Assembly (NCBI RefSeq): GCF_000006565.2
Contig: NC_031479.1
Location: 3,436,289-3,500,288 of the forward strand
Source: Toxoplasma gondii ME49
Lineage: Eukaryota; Apicomplexa; Conoidasida; Eucoccidiorida; Sarcocystidae
Length of the DNA: 64,000 nt
Direction: 5' to 3'
This document shows positions 46,101 through 58,100 of this stretch, in pieces. Position 1 is the first letter of the stretch. Each line of letters starts with the position of its first letter. The notes beneath the pieces were generated by a model, which was given only the letters and a program-made list of their open reading frames with translations, had not been told where the DNA came from and ran no database searches. The translations under genes were made by a program, and so were the position numbers.

Positions 46101-47067
46101 CCTCAAAGAAAGAACAAAGCTGGTGACAAAGGACGCCTACCTTCAGCGGCTAAGTGTGAATCTAATTTGCGAAGTTTACTCTCCGTGAAATCTATTTGGA
46201 AGAAGCGGCTTGATAGTACTTCATTAAGTGCATCATTTGCAGTCACTGCAGTAGCGAGTGATCTTGAGACGCCTCGAGTAGAAATTCCAATCCTACCAGG
46301 CGTAGACCGCGTGGACGGCGAAAGAGCACCGCGCGAGGTGAGAGGAGAAGCGTTGAGTCGGCTAGAAGAGAGAAGAGAGGTTGGCTAAAAGTGCATTTCG
46401 AAAGCCTGAAGAGAGACGGATCTTCGCTTCTTCTTCCGTGGCAAGACTCGACGCGAAGCTGGCGTTTTCTTTCGGTCCTTTTTCAGATGGTGAAGCTCGG
46501 AGAGCTGCGCTCGCGGGCCAGCAAAATTGCATGCGGCTATCGTCACTCTGCGTGCATCACACGTAAGCGCGCGCGTTGTCTTTCTACGTCGAACGAGTCT
46601 GGGAACTCTAAATGCACCCCTCTCACGTCGAGGCGCCTCGGGAAGCCTTGGTCCGAAGGCTCAGGAGTCCGTCCACCGCACACCGGGTCGCAGAGGCGTC
46701 CTGAAAAGCCTTCGAGGTTGTGTGTTCTGTTGGCTGGGGCGGATTCCCTCGCGAGCTCTGCTTCGTGTGTGTATCTCTCTCGAAAACGTTCAGTCTTTTT
46801 CCTGACTTTCTGCTCGTTTCTCTCAAACCAGCGAACAACCAGCTGTACCTCTGGGGTCACTCGTCCAACCACAAACTGATCTTCACTGCCGCTGCCGAGG
46901 GGATCTGCGAAAAGGCTTCTCAGCCAGGCGTCGCCATTCGCTCTGGCCTCAAAAGTGCATGCTGCCGGGTGAGACACCAACAAACGCTTAGGTGCCTGCA
47001 TGCATGTGTACACTTCAAATGCCCCTGTCTCACAAAGTGTCTCCTCTCTCTACATACATGCATATAC

Positions 47068-47110
<43 letters not shown>

Positions 47111-48205
47111 CATACATACATATACATATATATATATATATATATATGCATGTATGTATGCATGTATGTATGCATGTATATATGCATGTATATATGTAGA
47201 TGTAGATATGTGTGTGTGTGAATATATGCAGATTTGTGTACGCGTGGATGTTGGATCATGTATACGGATATGTGCGTATTGTAGGCTGGTCTTCCGTTGA
47301 GTACACGAGCGTTTCTCTGTTTCTCTTTTTTTGTCTTCTTCTCTTTGTCCATGTGTCAACCACGTCGAGACAGGTGCCGGGAGGGACGGCGTGGAGAAGG
47401 TCTTTTCTTGTGCATGCATGCGAAATTCTAGAAACATGCAGGTCTCCACAGCCAACGTTCCTGCGGGTGTGGGGAAGTCGGTTCGCTCCGACCTCTGCAG
47501 TTCCACATCCTCATGGTGATTGCATGCAGCGAGGCGGCCGAAAGTCTCCTTTTCCCCCTAGGCCTGCCGCCTCACCACTGCTGCCTGTCTGTTCGAGACA
47601 AAGACTGTCGTCCTGTCTGTTCCTGCCTGCTTGTCCACCTCGTTTCTCTGTTTCTTCAGGCTCGCTTGATCTATTCCATGTTGAACATGAAGATCACGGG
47701 GGCGGCTCTCGGCAGCGAGACGACGGTGATCGTAACGGGAGACGGCGACTTTGAGAGGCAACGGCAGGCGAGGGCGTCCGCACATGCGAGCAAAGAATTG
47801 TCTCCTCGGCGGAGACAGCAGGAAGAGCAGATGGAGGCGAAAGTGATTACGACGGCTGACATGGCGATGCGGTCTTCCTCAAAATCGACAGAGAGAAAGA
47901 CGTCGCCAGTCAGGAGCGAGGAGAGCATGAAGCGACCCTGCAGTCTCTCTCAAGAAGAGGCGAAAGGAGACACTTTCTCGAGGTCGCCCTCCACGCTCGG
48001 GAGAGATCGAGGAATCTCCGCGGAAGGCCGAGAGGCTGGAGAGACGAAAGCCGACGAGAAGCTGAATGAAGAGACTGGATCTGAACTCCAAGGTGTGGAG
48101 GAGGCAGGCGGCACCCAGACGGAAAGAGAGGAAAAGACAGAGAGAGAGGGAGAAGGCAAAGGAAGAGAGGAAAGTCCAACTGCGGGTGGTGACGAAGACG
48201 AGTAG
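43146..48205 (+). CDS. RCC1-repeat beta-propeller protein, seven exons seen, 5' end unresolved
   Basis: Exons are 43146-43765, 44451-44733, 44950-44997, 45562-45764, 46487-46562, 46832-46968 and 47660-48205 (TAG). All junctions are GT..AG and phases agree (0, 1, 1, 0, 1, 0), giving about 637 residues. RCC1 repeats are visible in order: [52 protein letters not shown], a weak third repeat ending [85 protein letters not shown], and [18 protein letters not shown]. An N-terminal TLIFIYGKP strand could close the seventh blade. The tail after about residue 480 is acidic, Glu/Arg-rich and disordered. RCC1 proteins include Ran exchange factors and many scaffolds; nothing here proves Ran GEF activity. 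A palindrome at 43277 encodes GVSTP in exon 1. Confidence 0.85.
47060..47215. repeat. (TA)n and (TGCATGTA)n microsatellite in the last RCC1 intron
   Basis: TA and TACA tracts (47068-47145) are followed by ATGCATGTATGT repeats (about 47145-47205). They lie between the exons ending at 46968 and starting at 47660, so they are transcribed but spliced out. Confidence 0.85.
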
Positions 48206-49189
48206 AGGGTGGCAACACAATGGGAGGAGTCAAAGAACGCAGACAGCCTCTCTTCGGCAGAGGCAAAGGAGCTGCTGTCCTCTGCCTGTAATGCGGTGCG
48301 AAGTTGTGCCGTTGAGGGGAAGGAGAAGAAGAGAGAAGACGCTCGGGAAGAGAGAGCAAAGCAAGAGAGGAAGCAGAAGAAGATGCATTAAGCAATGCGA
48401 CGACAACACAGCGAGACAGTGACAAGGGAGAGAAGAGAGAAAGACGCGAGGGGCAAGAGAGCTCCACGCGCCGTTGTTTCTTGAACTGGAGTGAGTGTGT
48501 GGCGGTGAGGACGAATAGTGGAAAGAGAAAGACTCAGGTTCGCGCAGACACCCCAGGGAGAGAGACAGAGAGAATCTCTGCGTTCCGCAAGAAGAGTAAA
48601 AGAACGAAGAAGACGGAGAGGAAGGGGCGCGAGTTCAGCGGGAATTGCCCAGTGCCTGGAGAGAGAGAAGAAAGGGCCGTTTGCGAAAGACAGCGAAGGA
48701 ACCATCTCAGATGTATCCTCTGCTCAGTGGCGGGGAGCCCTGTGTCTTCTTCGCGGTTCTCCGAGGTAAAAGACTTTGCATGCTAATGCAACGGGAAGAC
48801 GGAGTGGTTTTCTCCCGACTTTTCTTGTTGAAATGTTTGAACACAAATTACGCAAACGCAAACCGCAACCCCGCATGCAGCACAGCCTGCCAAGAGATGA
48901 CCACAAAACAACAGTTGAACGCGATTCCCTCGTCTATGCGGAACGTGTGAGTGCTGCACATACACCTAAAGAGACCGGTTCAAATGCGGACGCATGCATT
49001 CGCCTTTACAAATACGGACGCATGCATTCGCCTTTACAAATACGGACGCGTACTGCTTTCAAGGTCGAGATGGAAGATGTCTCTCCCCCGCCCCTTTTCT
49101 CCGCCGCCGCAGACAAGCCGCACGCAGTCAGTGCTTCCAGGTCCCTGTTCAGGAGACTTCCACTCACATGTGAACGTAGAGTCATACGC

Positions 49190-49227
<38 letters not shown>

Positions 49228-49627
49228 ATATGCATATGTATATCTACAGATATATACAGATGTGTGTGTATGTGCGTTTTTAGTGGTTTTTAATGGTATT
49301 TGCAAACAACGCACTGTTCAGGCTGTTCGCAGTCGCGGTGCTAGAAAAGGGATTTCGGCACTGTGTGCGCGGGTCTTCAACGGATTCCAGCAAAGCGTTG
49401 CATGCAGAAGACCGAGAGTCGAACGGTGCTCCGGTGCACCAGTGTGGCAGCACCGAGAGGACCGATGCGACGCGCGTTTGGCCGTTCTTTTTCACTTCGT
49501 CGTCTCGTCTGTTTCTCCTCACTTCTTCGATCTCTCGCTTTTCTGTCTCCTTCTCATTCCGTCTGCTCTGTGTGCGTCTTGACTTTCTCCTCCTCCTCGC
49601 GTTCTCTCTCCCTTGCTGTCTCCGAGT
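48206..49627. other. Convergent 3' flank between the RCC1 and cytochrome b5 genes
   Basis: Both neighbouring genes end here. The first 450 bases are purine-rich and contain no gene. A GGACGCATGCATTCGCCTTTACAAATAC unit occurs twice in tandem (about 48987-49040), and a (TA)n run lies at about 49190-49222. The remainder is pyrimidine-rich. No frame is supported. Confidence 0.5.
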
Positions 49628-50322
49628 CTATCCCTGAAAGATTCCCACCCGGTTGTATTCGAGGATGTGTTTCGCGTTCACCCATGCGTGGTACTGGCGA
49701 AAAACCTCTGAGATGTCGGTGCCTGCATGCTCTACGAGAATCCGGGCGCCGCCAGGGTGGAAGGAGACGTAGGAGCTGATGTCGTAAACGACGCCGTCGA
49801 GCGCGACCCACAGATCTTCCCGCGAGCAGTGTCTTGACAGCTGAACATGCGCCACACGGCGAGACAGAGACCGACGGGCTGCAAGAAGCAACGAGGTGTA
49901 CATACACCCCAGGAGCGGGCGCGCCCGCTCCTGGCGAGAGGCGAAGTGACAGACAAAGGCGAGAGAGTGGAGAAGAGAGAGACGACGAGGAAGAGCAGAC
50001 AGGAATAGGTGCGGCGGAGGGAAGAGCCCCAGCAGAAGCTGAGCAAGAGCGAGAAAGAGACAGAGAGAGACTAGCGAGGAAAAGAAGCCAGCGGCACCTC
50101 CTGTGGGCATGCATGACACCAGTCTTACGGAGACAGCGTCTGCAGCTCTGAGGCGTCTTCCAGAGGTTGGGTAGCCCGGAGAGTTTTTGGACGAAAGTCT
50201 CTGGAGTCTTTGTTTTCTTTTTGACGGTGCTACGCGAAGCAGGTTTCTCTTACCTCCTCCAGGGAAATGCGTCGCAGAGCTCCCGAACTGCATGCAGCCA
50301 AGCGGTTCTTGTCCGCCGCCAT
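49628..50322 (-). CDS. Stand-alone cytochrome b5 domain protein, 93 aa, two exons
   Basis: Exon 1 (50322-50254) gives 23 residues starting MAADKNRLAACSS; exon 2 (49840-49628) gives 70 more. The donor is GAGGAG|GTAAGAG and the acceptor ATGTTCAG|CTG, phase 0, so SLEE joins LSRHCSREDLWVALDG exactly where b5 domains have their first helix. The heme ligands are His51 in HPGG (51-54) and His74 in YHAWVN. The last motif matches the b5 domain of Ncb5or-type reductases (H.WVN) better than microsomal b5 (GHS). There is no membrane anchor or signal peptide, so it is a soluble electron carrier with unknown partner. An unspliced longer frame from 50377 would delete the first helix and insert junk, so I reject it. 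The intron contains a perfect palindrome at 49895. Confidence 0.9.
49895..49908. promoter_or_regulatory. Palindrome GGTGTACATACACC inside the cytochrome b5 intron
   Basis: A perfect copy of the dispersed dyad, lying 55 bases upstream of the second exon (minus-strand sense), within the 413-base intron. The position rules out a core-promoter role for this copy. Confidence 0.5.
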
Positions 50323-50867
50323 CAAGTCCCGGAACCGAGATTGGCTTCCAACTGCCGCAAGTGGAAAACGCATGCACATTCTTTGCAATTTCACTCCGAC
50401 CACATCAGTCCATCAATGCAGCTACAAACAAAGAAACGCGCCTCACTGAATGTACGAGCACCTCAGTAGTGTTCTCTCGCTGGCAAGAACAGCAAATGTC
50501 CATACATATTTGAACCTCTCCTCACTCTCCCTATATACGTACATACATATATAAATATATATATATATATATACACGCACTGATATATATATATATATAT
50601 ATATATATTGATAGAGAGAGAGATAGATATCAGTGCGTGACTAAGCACAAGAGCATGTCCGAAGAAACACCAGGAGAGTGGGAAGCGGATCTGTGCATCT
50701 TGTTGAACTGGATCTCGATGAAAACAAATAAAATTGCAAAGGCGATTGCATGCGCACATGGGTGTGTGTGTGTGTAAATGCATATTCCTGGAGAACGCAC
50801 AGTTCTTCTGTCTGTAGCAGACAGGATAAGACACCCGTATGCGTATGGACGTCAACAGTCTTCTCAC
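50323..50867. other. Short intergenic interval with microsatellite
   Basis: It separates the start of the cytochrome b5 gene from the 3' end of the next minus-strand gene. (TA)n tracts lie at about 50545-50610, followed by (GA)n. The next gene's reading frame stays open without splicing down to a stop at 50641, so its true 3' end may lie in here. Confidence 0.45.
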
Positions 50868-52321
50868 CTCCGCAGCCAGGCGGAACGGCGAGGCCTGCAG
50901 ATCTCTCTACTCCCCCGCTTCCGCTCTGAGGGCGGGCGCCCTCAGTCTTCTCGTTTTCTCCTCTCTCGGGAGGAGGAGAGACTGACACAGACGGAGACGC
51001 AGAGGCAGACGCACCGGGGACAGGCAGTCGCCCAGGGGGGTCTTGAGACCTGGAAGAACTGGAAGAGACAAACAGACGAGGGAGCACAGAAGAAGAGGAA
51101 GAGAGAGAAGAGGAAGAGAGAGACGAGGAAGAGAGAGAAGAGGAAGAAGAGGAAGAAGAAAGATGTGATTCTGACGCCACAGCAACTGGAGGGAGTTGAC
51201 TGCTGGTTGCGGCTTTAAGTAGATCTGCAGCGACAGGCGAGGCCAATGTTGGAGGCGTAAAAGGACAAAGGGGAGAGAAGAAAGAGCGCCCACAGAGAGG
51301 ACCGGAAGATGCTGATGCGCATGCAGAGGCAGAAGAAGGTTCGAAGAAGACTCGAACGTGTGTCGGGGCGGCGTCAGCGGCGAAGAGAAGGCGGAGATCA
51401 GAGACAGGGTGACAAGCCTCCACTTGCATTTCCGCCTGAAGCAGGAAAACGACAGTCGAAAAAATGGGGCAACCGAGCCTCGCTGGTTTGAACCGAGTTC
51501 GAGAATATCCGTTGAAAAGAAGACATCCAGACACAAACCAGCTGTCTCGATTGTTTCTGCAAGAGAATGTGAAGAGATCGCAGCGAAACACAGCAGAGAA
51601 GACCGAGCCAGTGTGCCACCAGCTGTCTGGCGTCGAAAGCACTAAAGCGAAGCTCTCTAGACACGAAGCAAAGGCAACATGCATCCTTCCGAATACATCT
51701 ACATATGAACGGGAACAGACGTGGACAGTGAAACACAGACGAAACTTGAACGGCGATTCTCTGTCTCTGGCGGCAACACAAAAGTCGACTTGCGTCGAGT
51801 GCGACAGCTTCCTGCCTTCTCTCGGCGTCGTCACTCCAAATGTTAAACTTCAGAAGTCTCCTCCTCCCGTCGAGATCCTCTTGTGTGCGGCCTACCGTTC
51901 CAACTTCCACGGTCAGGCGAGGCCGAGGAGAGGCTGCCTGCGCGGGTGGCGCATGCAGCGCGTCGCCCTGAAGGGAAGGCGTTTCGCGACAGTGGGAGCG
52001 ACGCAGAGCCTCCATTTTCCTCTCGAACTCCTCCACGAGGGCCTCGCCAGCTCTCCCCCGCCTCTGCCATACGTACGAGATCTTCTCCAGAACGCGAAAT
52101 CTGCGAAGCGACCCAGAAACCGGCGAAGAAGAGAGAGAAGAAGAAGAGGGAGAAGAGGCAGAAGAAGAGGGAGAAGAAGAGGGAGAAGAGGACGAGGGTG
52201 AAGGGGAGAAAACAGAACGATCTGGAAGCCACTCCAGGAGAGCGACTGTGAAGCGTCCACCTGTGCCAAGAGCAATGCTCGAGGAAGAGCAGAGAGACAG
52301 CGGCGTCTCGGTTTCCGCCAT
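50868..52321 (-). CDS. Unknown protein with serine-rich linkers, at least two exons, 3' end uncertain
   Basis: Exon 1 (52321-51896) starts at ACATGGCGG, giving MAETETPLSLCSSSS. Exon 2 (51435-50868) follows donor GGAACG|GTAGGC and acceptor CTGCTTCAG|GCG, both phase 0. The joined sequence reads LTVEVGT-AEMQVEACHPVSDLRLLFAADAAP, which looks like continuous beta structure and supports the join. Recognisable ordered parts are an N-terminal RFTVALLEWLPDRSVF, a helix VLEKISYVWQRRGRAGEALVEEFERKM (written here in part) and HVRVFFEPSS. Poly-Ser tracts and a Pro/Ser-rich tail follow. At 50868 there is a GTGAGAAG donor with one leftover base; no clear terminal exon was found, and read-through would add about 75 poor-looking residues. 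I do not recognise the family. Confidence 0.6.
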
Positions 52322-54615
52322 GTTCGTCGGGAAGAACGGAGGCCAAAATGGAGAAGGAAACGCGGACAGAGACGAGTGCAAGCAGATGAGAGAGCACCGT
52401 CCAGGAAACAGGACTGGGGAGCAGCGGACGGAGGAAGAGATAAGCCAGAAGAGAGGAAGGCGGAAGACGTGGAGTGAAAGCAGAAACACAGTCAGAAGTT
52501 GCCACCGAACCAGAGAACTGTCGCTGGCCTCTCTGACGAAAAATCTTTCGTGTTCCCAGCAGAACCTTGTAGACTTGATCGCTTCGCCCCTCCGAGACTG
52601 TCAGCAGCTTTGTTTTTCTCTCTGCTGAAGCTCCTTCGATCTTCAGCTTCAGTGCAGAGGGCGGGAGGAGACTGCGCAAGAATTGCGTGTGGGGACGTTG
52701 AAGAGAGAATCGGCAGATTTCCTTCAATTTCCAAGATGCACCGTAGACGTCACGAAGTGAACGGGTGAGGAACTCGGACTTTTCTGCTTCTGCGACTCAA
52801 ATTCGCGCGGCGCAGGGCGCGCGAGTCCGCAGGCGTCAAGACACGCGGCGTTTTTGCGCGTTTCGGTGTACATACAGCTGACGGCGGCGAGACGCAGCCA
52901 TCTGGTCGCAGCCGCCAGACAAGGCGGCATTTCCCCCTTTTTCTTCCGTTCCTTAAAGCCTCCGGGTGGAAGCAGAAACAAAAGGAGAGAAGTCCGGAAA
53001 ACGGCTCTGCGCGCGCAAACCTATACAGCTGCAAGGTCAGTGCCCCTGGGGAGGGCCAGCTGGGGGGCAGCAACGTCGGAATAAGCGAGGGAGGGGAGAC
53101 TTTGAAAAGATGATGTAGTTGATGTGTCGAGAAAGAACGCCTTTCTTGACGCTTCACTTCTTTTTCAGGAGGCGCGTCCTTTCCCGGTGCTGTTGCGACG
53201 AGGCTTTTCCCCTTCTACGCCACAACATCTGATCCCCACCAGTGCATGCGCGACCTTCTCGACCCGCGTCTCGAAACAGAGTCGCCAGATTGCGGTATAG
53301 AGAGCCAGGCTTCTACGGCAAAAAAAACAGGCTTACTTTACAACCGACATCTCTCGGTTACGCAGGGCGAAAAACTGCGCCTGTCTCTCACTCTCAGACT
53401 TTTATTCGACAATCTTCTGTACATGTCGCCAGTCAATCGACGCGCTGCAGTGGCACCCTCGACCAAAGATACAGTTTCTCCACGCTGTTAAGACTGGGGG
53501 CTGTCTGTTGCGGAACTCTCAGAGTGTAGTCATTCATTTTGAATGCCCTGATTACATTCTTGCTTTTGGAGAATCTGGAAAAGAGCGACACTCGAGGCCT
53601 AACCAAATCGTCCAGTTCGAGTTATTCCCTTTAGAGAGGACGGTGGTTGCAGAGTCTCCATCCACTGGCTTTCGACAATGTCGTGATTTCAGTGTTGATG
53701 CCGTCTCTTCCAGGCATGCTCGGAGTGACTCACACATGCAGCGTACAAAGGAGCAAGAACCAAGCAAGATTTCGAAACAAACGCATTCCTTCTTGTATGC
53801 GGATACTCTACGCTATGCAGGACGGGGAACTCTCCCTAACCATTCTGCTTTCTGGAAAACGAACAGATTGCAAGAGAGAGACGAAAAGAGCCTCACAGCC
53901 TCACACGACAGGATTCCCCAGAGGAATAAAATTGTGGAGAGTCTCGATGGATTCTGCCGCCTTCCAGACAACTGCGACACAACGACTAGCAAATATTATA
54001 TATAGGCTTTACATACATACATTTATGATGTGTACATCTACATGCATATATACGATATATATATATATATATATACATGCGCATGGTAGAGGAATGGTTG
54101 CGATTCCCTCCCTGGTCACAGTGAGTTGCACTCCTCAATCTCCGGCTTGTGTTGAGCGTCTGGGGACGACAGTGTCGGAGTCTCTCAGATCGTTTGCAGC
54201 GTGGAAGCTGAGCTGACATCGTCGGTTTTGTCTCGAACGAAACCGAAGAACCGTGAGAGTGTTACCTACGGGGGAAGACTCGTAACACAGTGCCGCTGCT
54301 GGCCTTTCGTAAAGCGCGCGCGCATGCGTCATCGATCAGTGGGGAGAGGTCGCCAGATACTCCCGCGCTTCGAAAAAACATCTATCTCCACAAGGGGAAC
54401 TGCCGGTGTAGAGTTCTGAGAAGAATTTCTTTGCTCGGCGACGCGTGACGCCCCAGAGAAACACGAGGAATTGGAGGTTTTCGAAATTGCTACATCAAAG
54501 TTAAAGCGTTAACAAGCCTGCTTCAGGAGAATTCCGAGCACGAAACGAAACGCATGCGTTTGCCCTTCCGCTGTCGCGTTGGGCCTCGGGTCTGCTTCGA
54601 CGCCTGAGACGCTTT
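52322..54615. other. Intergenic, no convincing gene
   Basis: The interval runs from the start of the unknown minus-strand gene (52321) to the stop of the CLEC16A-like gene (54616). It holds an imperfect palindrome at 52865-52878 (GGTGTACATACAGC) and a (TA)n run at about 54055-54074. A plus-strand frame at 53508-54005 has AT-richer, non-coding composition. Confidence 0.5.
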
Positions 54616-54982
54616 TCACTCGACCTTTTCTGTCTCCGTTCCACTCGATCTTTTCGGTCTGCTCTTCTCTGCGCCTCGACAGACAACCGCCTTGGAGCAG
54701 CGCGCGCGCGGCGAAGACGAGAGAAGGTGATAGACAGGAGGCGGAAAAGCGAAAGGAGCAGAGAAGAGAGAGTCGTCCGCGTTCGAGTCTTCTAGACAAC
54801 GGTCAATGTACACCCGCAAGGCGGCCCGGAGTTTACTCCGGCCTTCTTGAATCGATTTCTGCAGAAACACAAAAATATCACCCGAGCCTATCAACGCCAC
54901 ACATGCAAACAATTCCTCGTTCCTCCACTCCACTTCATGCACATGACACCACAATCGACAAACACAAACAAATACACCTACG

Positions 54983-55025
<43 letters not shown>

Positions 55026-55124
55026 CCAGTTATGCAGTTATCCACCGTATCTATATGTATATAGATTTCTGCATATATGTGCGTGCATATCCATACATAT
55101 AGAGTTTTTATATTCATATGTATC

Positions 55125-55163
<39 letters not shown>

Positions 55164-58100
55164 CCATAGATATAAATAGGACTGAAATGATTTTGTGGCG
55201 CAGATGTAACATCTAGACGGTAGTATAGGCGAGGCGAGTGCAGGACTGTCAGCTTCAGATTTCCTCTGACGCTTCACTGTGGAGTTGAACCAGACTCTTG
55301 CGGCTTTTCGCCACCCGGCAAAGCGCATATGCGTTCTTCCCTTCGCTCTTTCTCGTCTGATCTGTTTCCTGCTGTTTCTTCTATATCGTCTGTCCATTCT
55401 GCTCCTGTCATCGCTTCTCGCCTCTCTTTCTCTGCCTCCTTTCGCTCGCGTTCTCGTCGGTTCTCACCGCCACGATGCAGCATCGGAGAGTGTCTTCGAA
55501 AGACAAGTGGAGTTCCCAGTGAGCAGACGAAGAAGGCTCGCGCGAAGTTCCACCCGACTTGGGAGACGGCGAACAGGACAACCAAGGCGGAGACGAAGAC
55601 GCGATTTGACGAGACAGTCCAGACTGCTTTCCGCCGACAAGAACGGAGAGAGACGAAGATCCCGGACCGTCGCTGCGAGCTCCGAGACCCTCTGCAGGAG
55701 TCGCAACTGGAATCGACGGAGCAGAAGAGTCTCCAGCGAGCGCGCCTGAGGAGTGGCAGACCACCGCGCCGGCCGCAGACGAGACCTGGAGCGCGGGAGA
55801 TCTGCATGCGAAAAAGGCGGAGAACCACAGACGCCGCGAAGGAGTGAAGGCGTCACAGACAGGCAGAAGCGGGGAAGCGTCGCGGCGTCACAAGGCAGAT
55901 GGAAAACGTTTGTGTGACAGAAGAGAGACGGCTGTGGGTCCTCCCAGAAACGCTTTGGACAGCGAGGAAAAAACTGTGAAGAAGAGCGCAGCTGCGCCGT
56001 GGCGCAAAGAACGGAGAAGGCCAGAACACCGTCGGACACAAGACAAGGGGAAAGTCACAGTATATCTCTCGCGTTCCCAACGCCTCTTTGGATCCGAAAC
56101 AACGCACACTCTCCTTCCTCTCTGGCTGTTCCAATGCACGCGTCCTCTCGGACCGCTGAACTCCAAAAGGTGTCCTGGCATCTGAAAACCAAAACGCCTA
56201 AACAGTCGTTTACTTGAGAGCGGAACGCTGTTGTTTCGAGGCCTGCATAGGGCCGTCAGTCGAGAAAGAAGAAGAGCGAGAGTGGCGCCGTTCCGGCAGC
56301 TGGTCTCCCGCGTTGGAGCTTCGTTTCCACACTGCGTCTCCGGGGGGAGTCGCTGAAGAAGCGACGAGAAGTCTCAGACGCGAGGTGTCTGTCGAATCGA
56401 CTCGGGACTCCACTTGCGCAAGAGGACATGCCATTCTGGAGAAGCCGACAGACAAGTGGACAGAAAAGCGCAAATCGCCAGGCTTGAGTCAGAGACACGG
56501 TGGCCTTTGAGATCGGACGCGAGGAGGCCGGAAAACAAACGAGAAAAGAAAAACGCGTTGCGCCCCTCCAGAGACTCGCGAACGCGCGGCAGACGGAGGT
56601 GACTGTCGGCACCCAGGGGAAGCCACCGACTGACAGATGACTACGGGAAGCATCTCGATCGAAAACGCAGAACAGAAAAACAGATGTAAAAACGAATTCA
56701 GAAAGGCGGACCTACAAAGGACGGAGAGGTGGAAAACGAGGCAACAGAGAGCGCGAGAAAATCATCACACACAGCCTGCCAGAGGTACGCAGCAACTGCA
56801 TCGACCTCGGTAAGTCTCCGAGAGAGAGAGCACATACAGCAGGCGTGTGAGACGAGAGACCTTCTTTCGCGCTGTTCTCCATCGAGCGTAAAGGGAGGGG
56901 AGGAAGGAAAACGCGAATGGACGATCGCTTGGGATCGGAGACGAAGGGCGGAAGCAGGGTCTTCGCTCGACAGCAGGAGACAGTGAGAGCGCATGCAAAG
57001 AGCGCAAAACCATCGCGGACAAACGCGGAGAAAAACGTCTACGCTTCTGACTCACCGAACATCAGCCCGGCCAGGCGTCTCAGGCGACGGGGAAACAAGA
57101 AGCAGGTGCGTCTCGCTCTGCAGGAAGTAGCGCGGCGCCTGCAGACAAGGACGCAGATCCAAGATTGCGGACACAGCAAAAAAACGTCGGAGAAACGAAT
57201 CCTGAAATCTACACTTTTAATCTGCATGCAGGCAAACACACACACAGCACGTACTCGAAAAGAAACGAGGAACAAAGCTTTTTTTTGGTTCTACACCTAT
57301 CCTTCCACCTGACTTTTTTTCCATTCACATGCGAAAACGAATCCACAGTGAATGCAACGGAGAGTCATATACAAATCAACATGCAATATAAACATATAAA
57401 CATATATATATATATATATATATATTTGTATATACATATAAATGCCTGCATTTGTATTATGATTTCCACGTATAGTTTCGGATGTTGAAAGGCAGCCCCA
57501 GAGTTGGTACAGGAAACTGTCTTCCTTTTTCGGAGTTCTTCCTCACGACAAAGCGCACTGTTCTGTCTCCCAGAAAACAAGGAACGCTTTGATCTGACGC
57601 TGGGCTTGCTCGTTCATTCCCCTGAGAGGTCGCGACTCGGCGAGCGAGTCCTCGGCGTCGAGCATTCCTCGCGAAAAACAAGTTCTTTTTCTCTGAGACT
57701 CACCAGGCCCTCTTGAGTGTCGACGAAGCACCGGATGAAGTTGCGCCCTTCGAGCCACACGCTGACTTGTCTGCCCTCGCTCTGCAGCACCCCAGCTATC
57801 CCCACTGCGCATATATGCAGACGAAAAACGCAAAGTGCATGCGCATGCAGAGAGACCAAAAGTGAGAGCAACCGCCTCGCGCTCAAACGCATGCAGAGCG
57901 ACGCAGAGGCACACGCAGAGCCTTCCAACGCTGCGGCTTCCAGGCTGACAAACAGTGCGAGACATCCAGAGAGCATGTGCAGGTCGACACCGACTGAGGA
58001 GACACCATCCACATGTACACGGCCGCAGAGAGGAAATAAAAACGCACAGAAGCATTTCCTCGATCCACGAACTGACAGCGCACAGTTGAGCAGAACGAGC

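Noticed and set aside
47388..47517. Possible extra RCC1 exon (acceptor GTCGAGACAG, donor before GTGATTGC)
   Set aside because: Direct joining of 46968 to 47660 keeps phase and restores a normal RCC1 blade; the extra segment has no RCC1 pattern.
50322..50377. Longer unspliced cytochrome b5 frame starting at 50377
   Set aside because: It would read through the intron, inserting low-complexity residues and losing helix 1 of the b5 fold; the spliced model fits the family exactly.
51480..51512. tRNA B-box-like sequence (GGTTTGAACCGAGTTCGAGA)
   Set aside because: No matching A box, acceptor stem or anticodon arm; it lies in an intron of the unknown minus-strand gene.
53508..54005. 165-codon plus-strand frame
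   Set aside because: Codon use unlike the genes in this window, no start context, ends in a TA microsatellite.
56698..56994. Possible extra exon in the CLEC16A-like gene (AYLWQAVCDDFLAL)
   Set aside because: The flanking exons 57138-57056 and 56435-56214 join directly in phase with strong splice sites, and no good donor exists for this segment.
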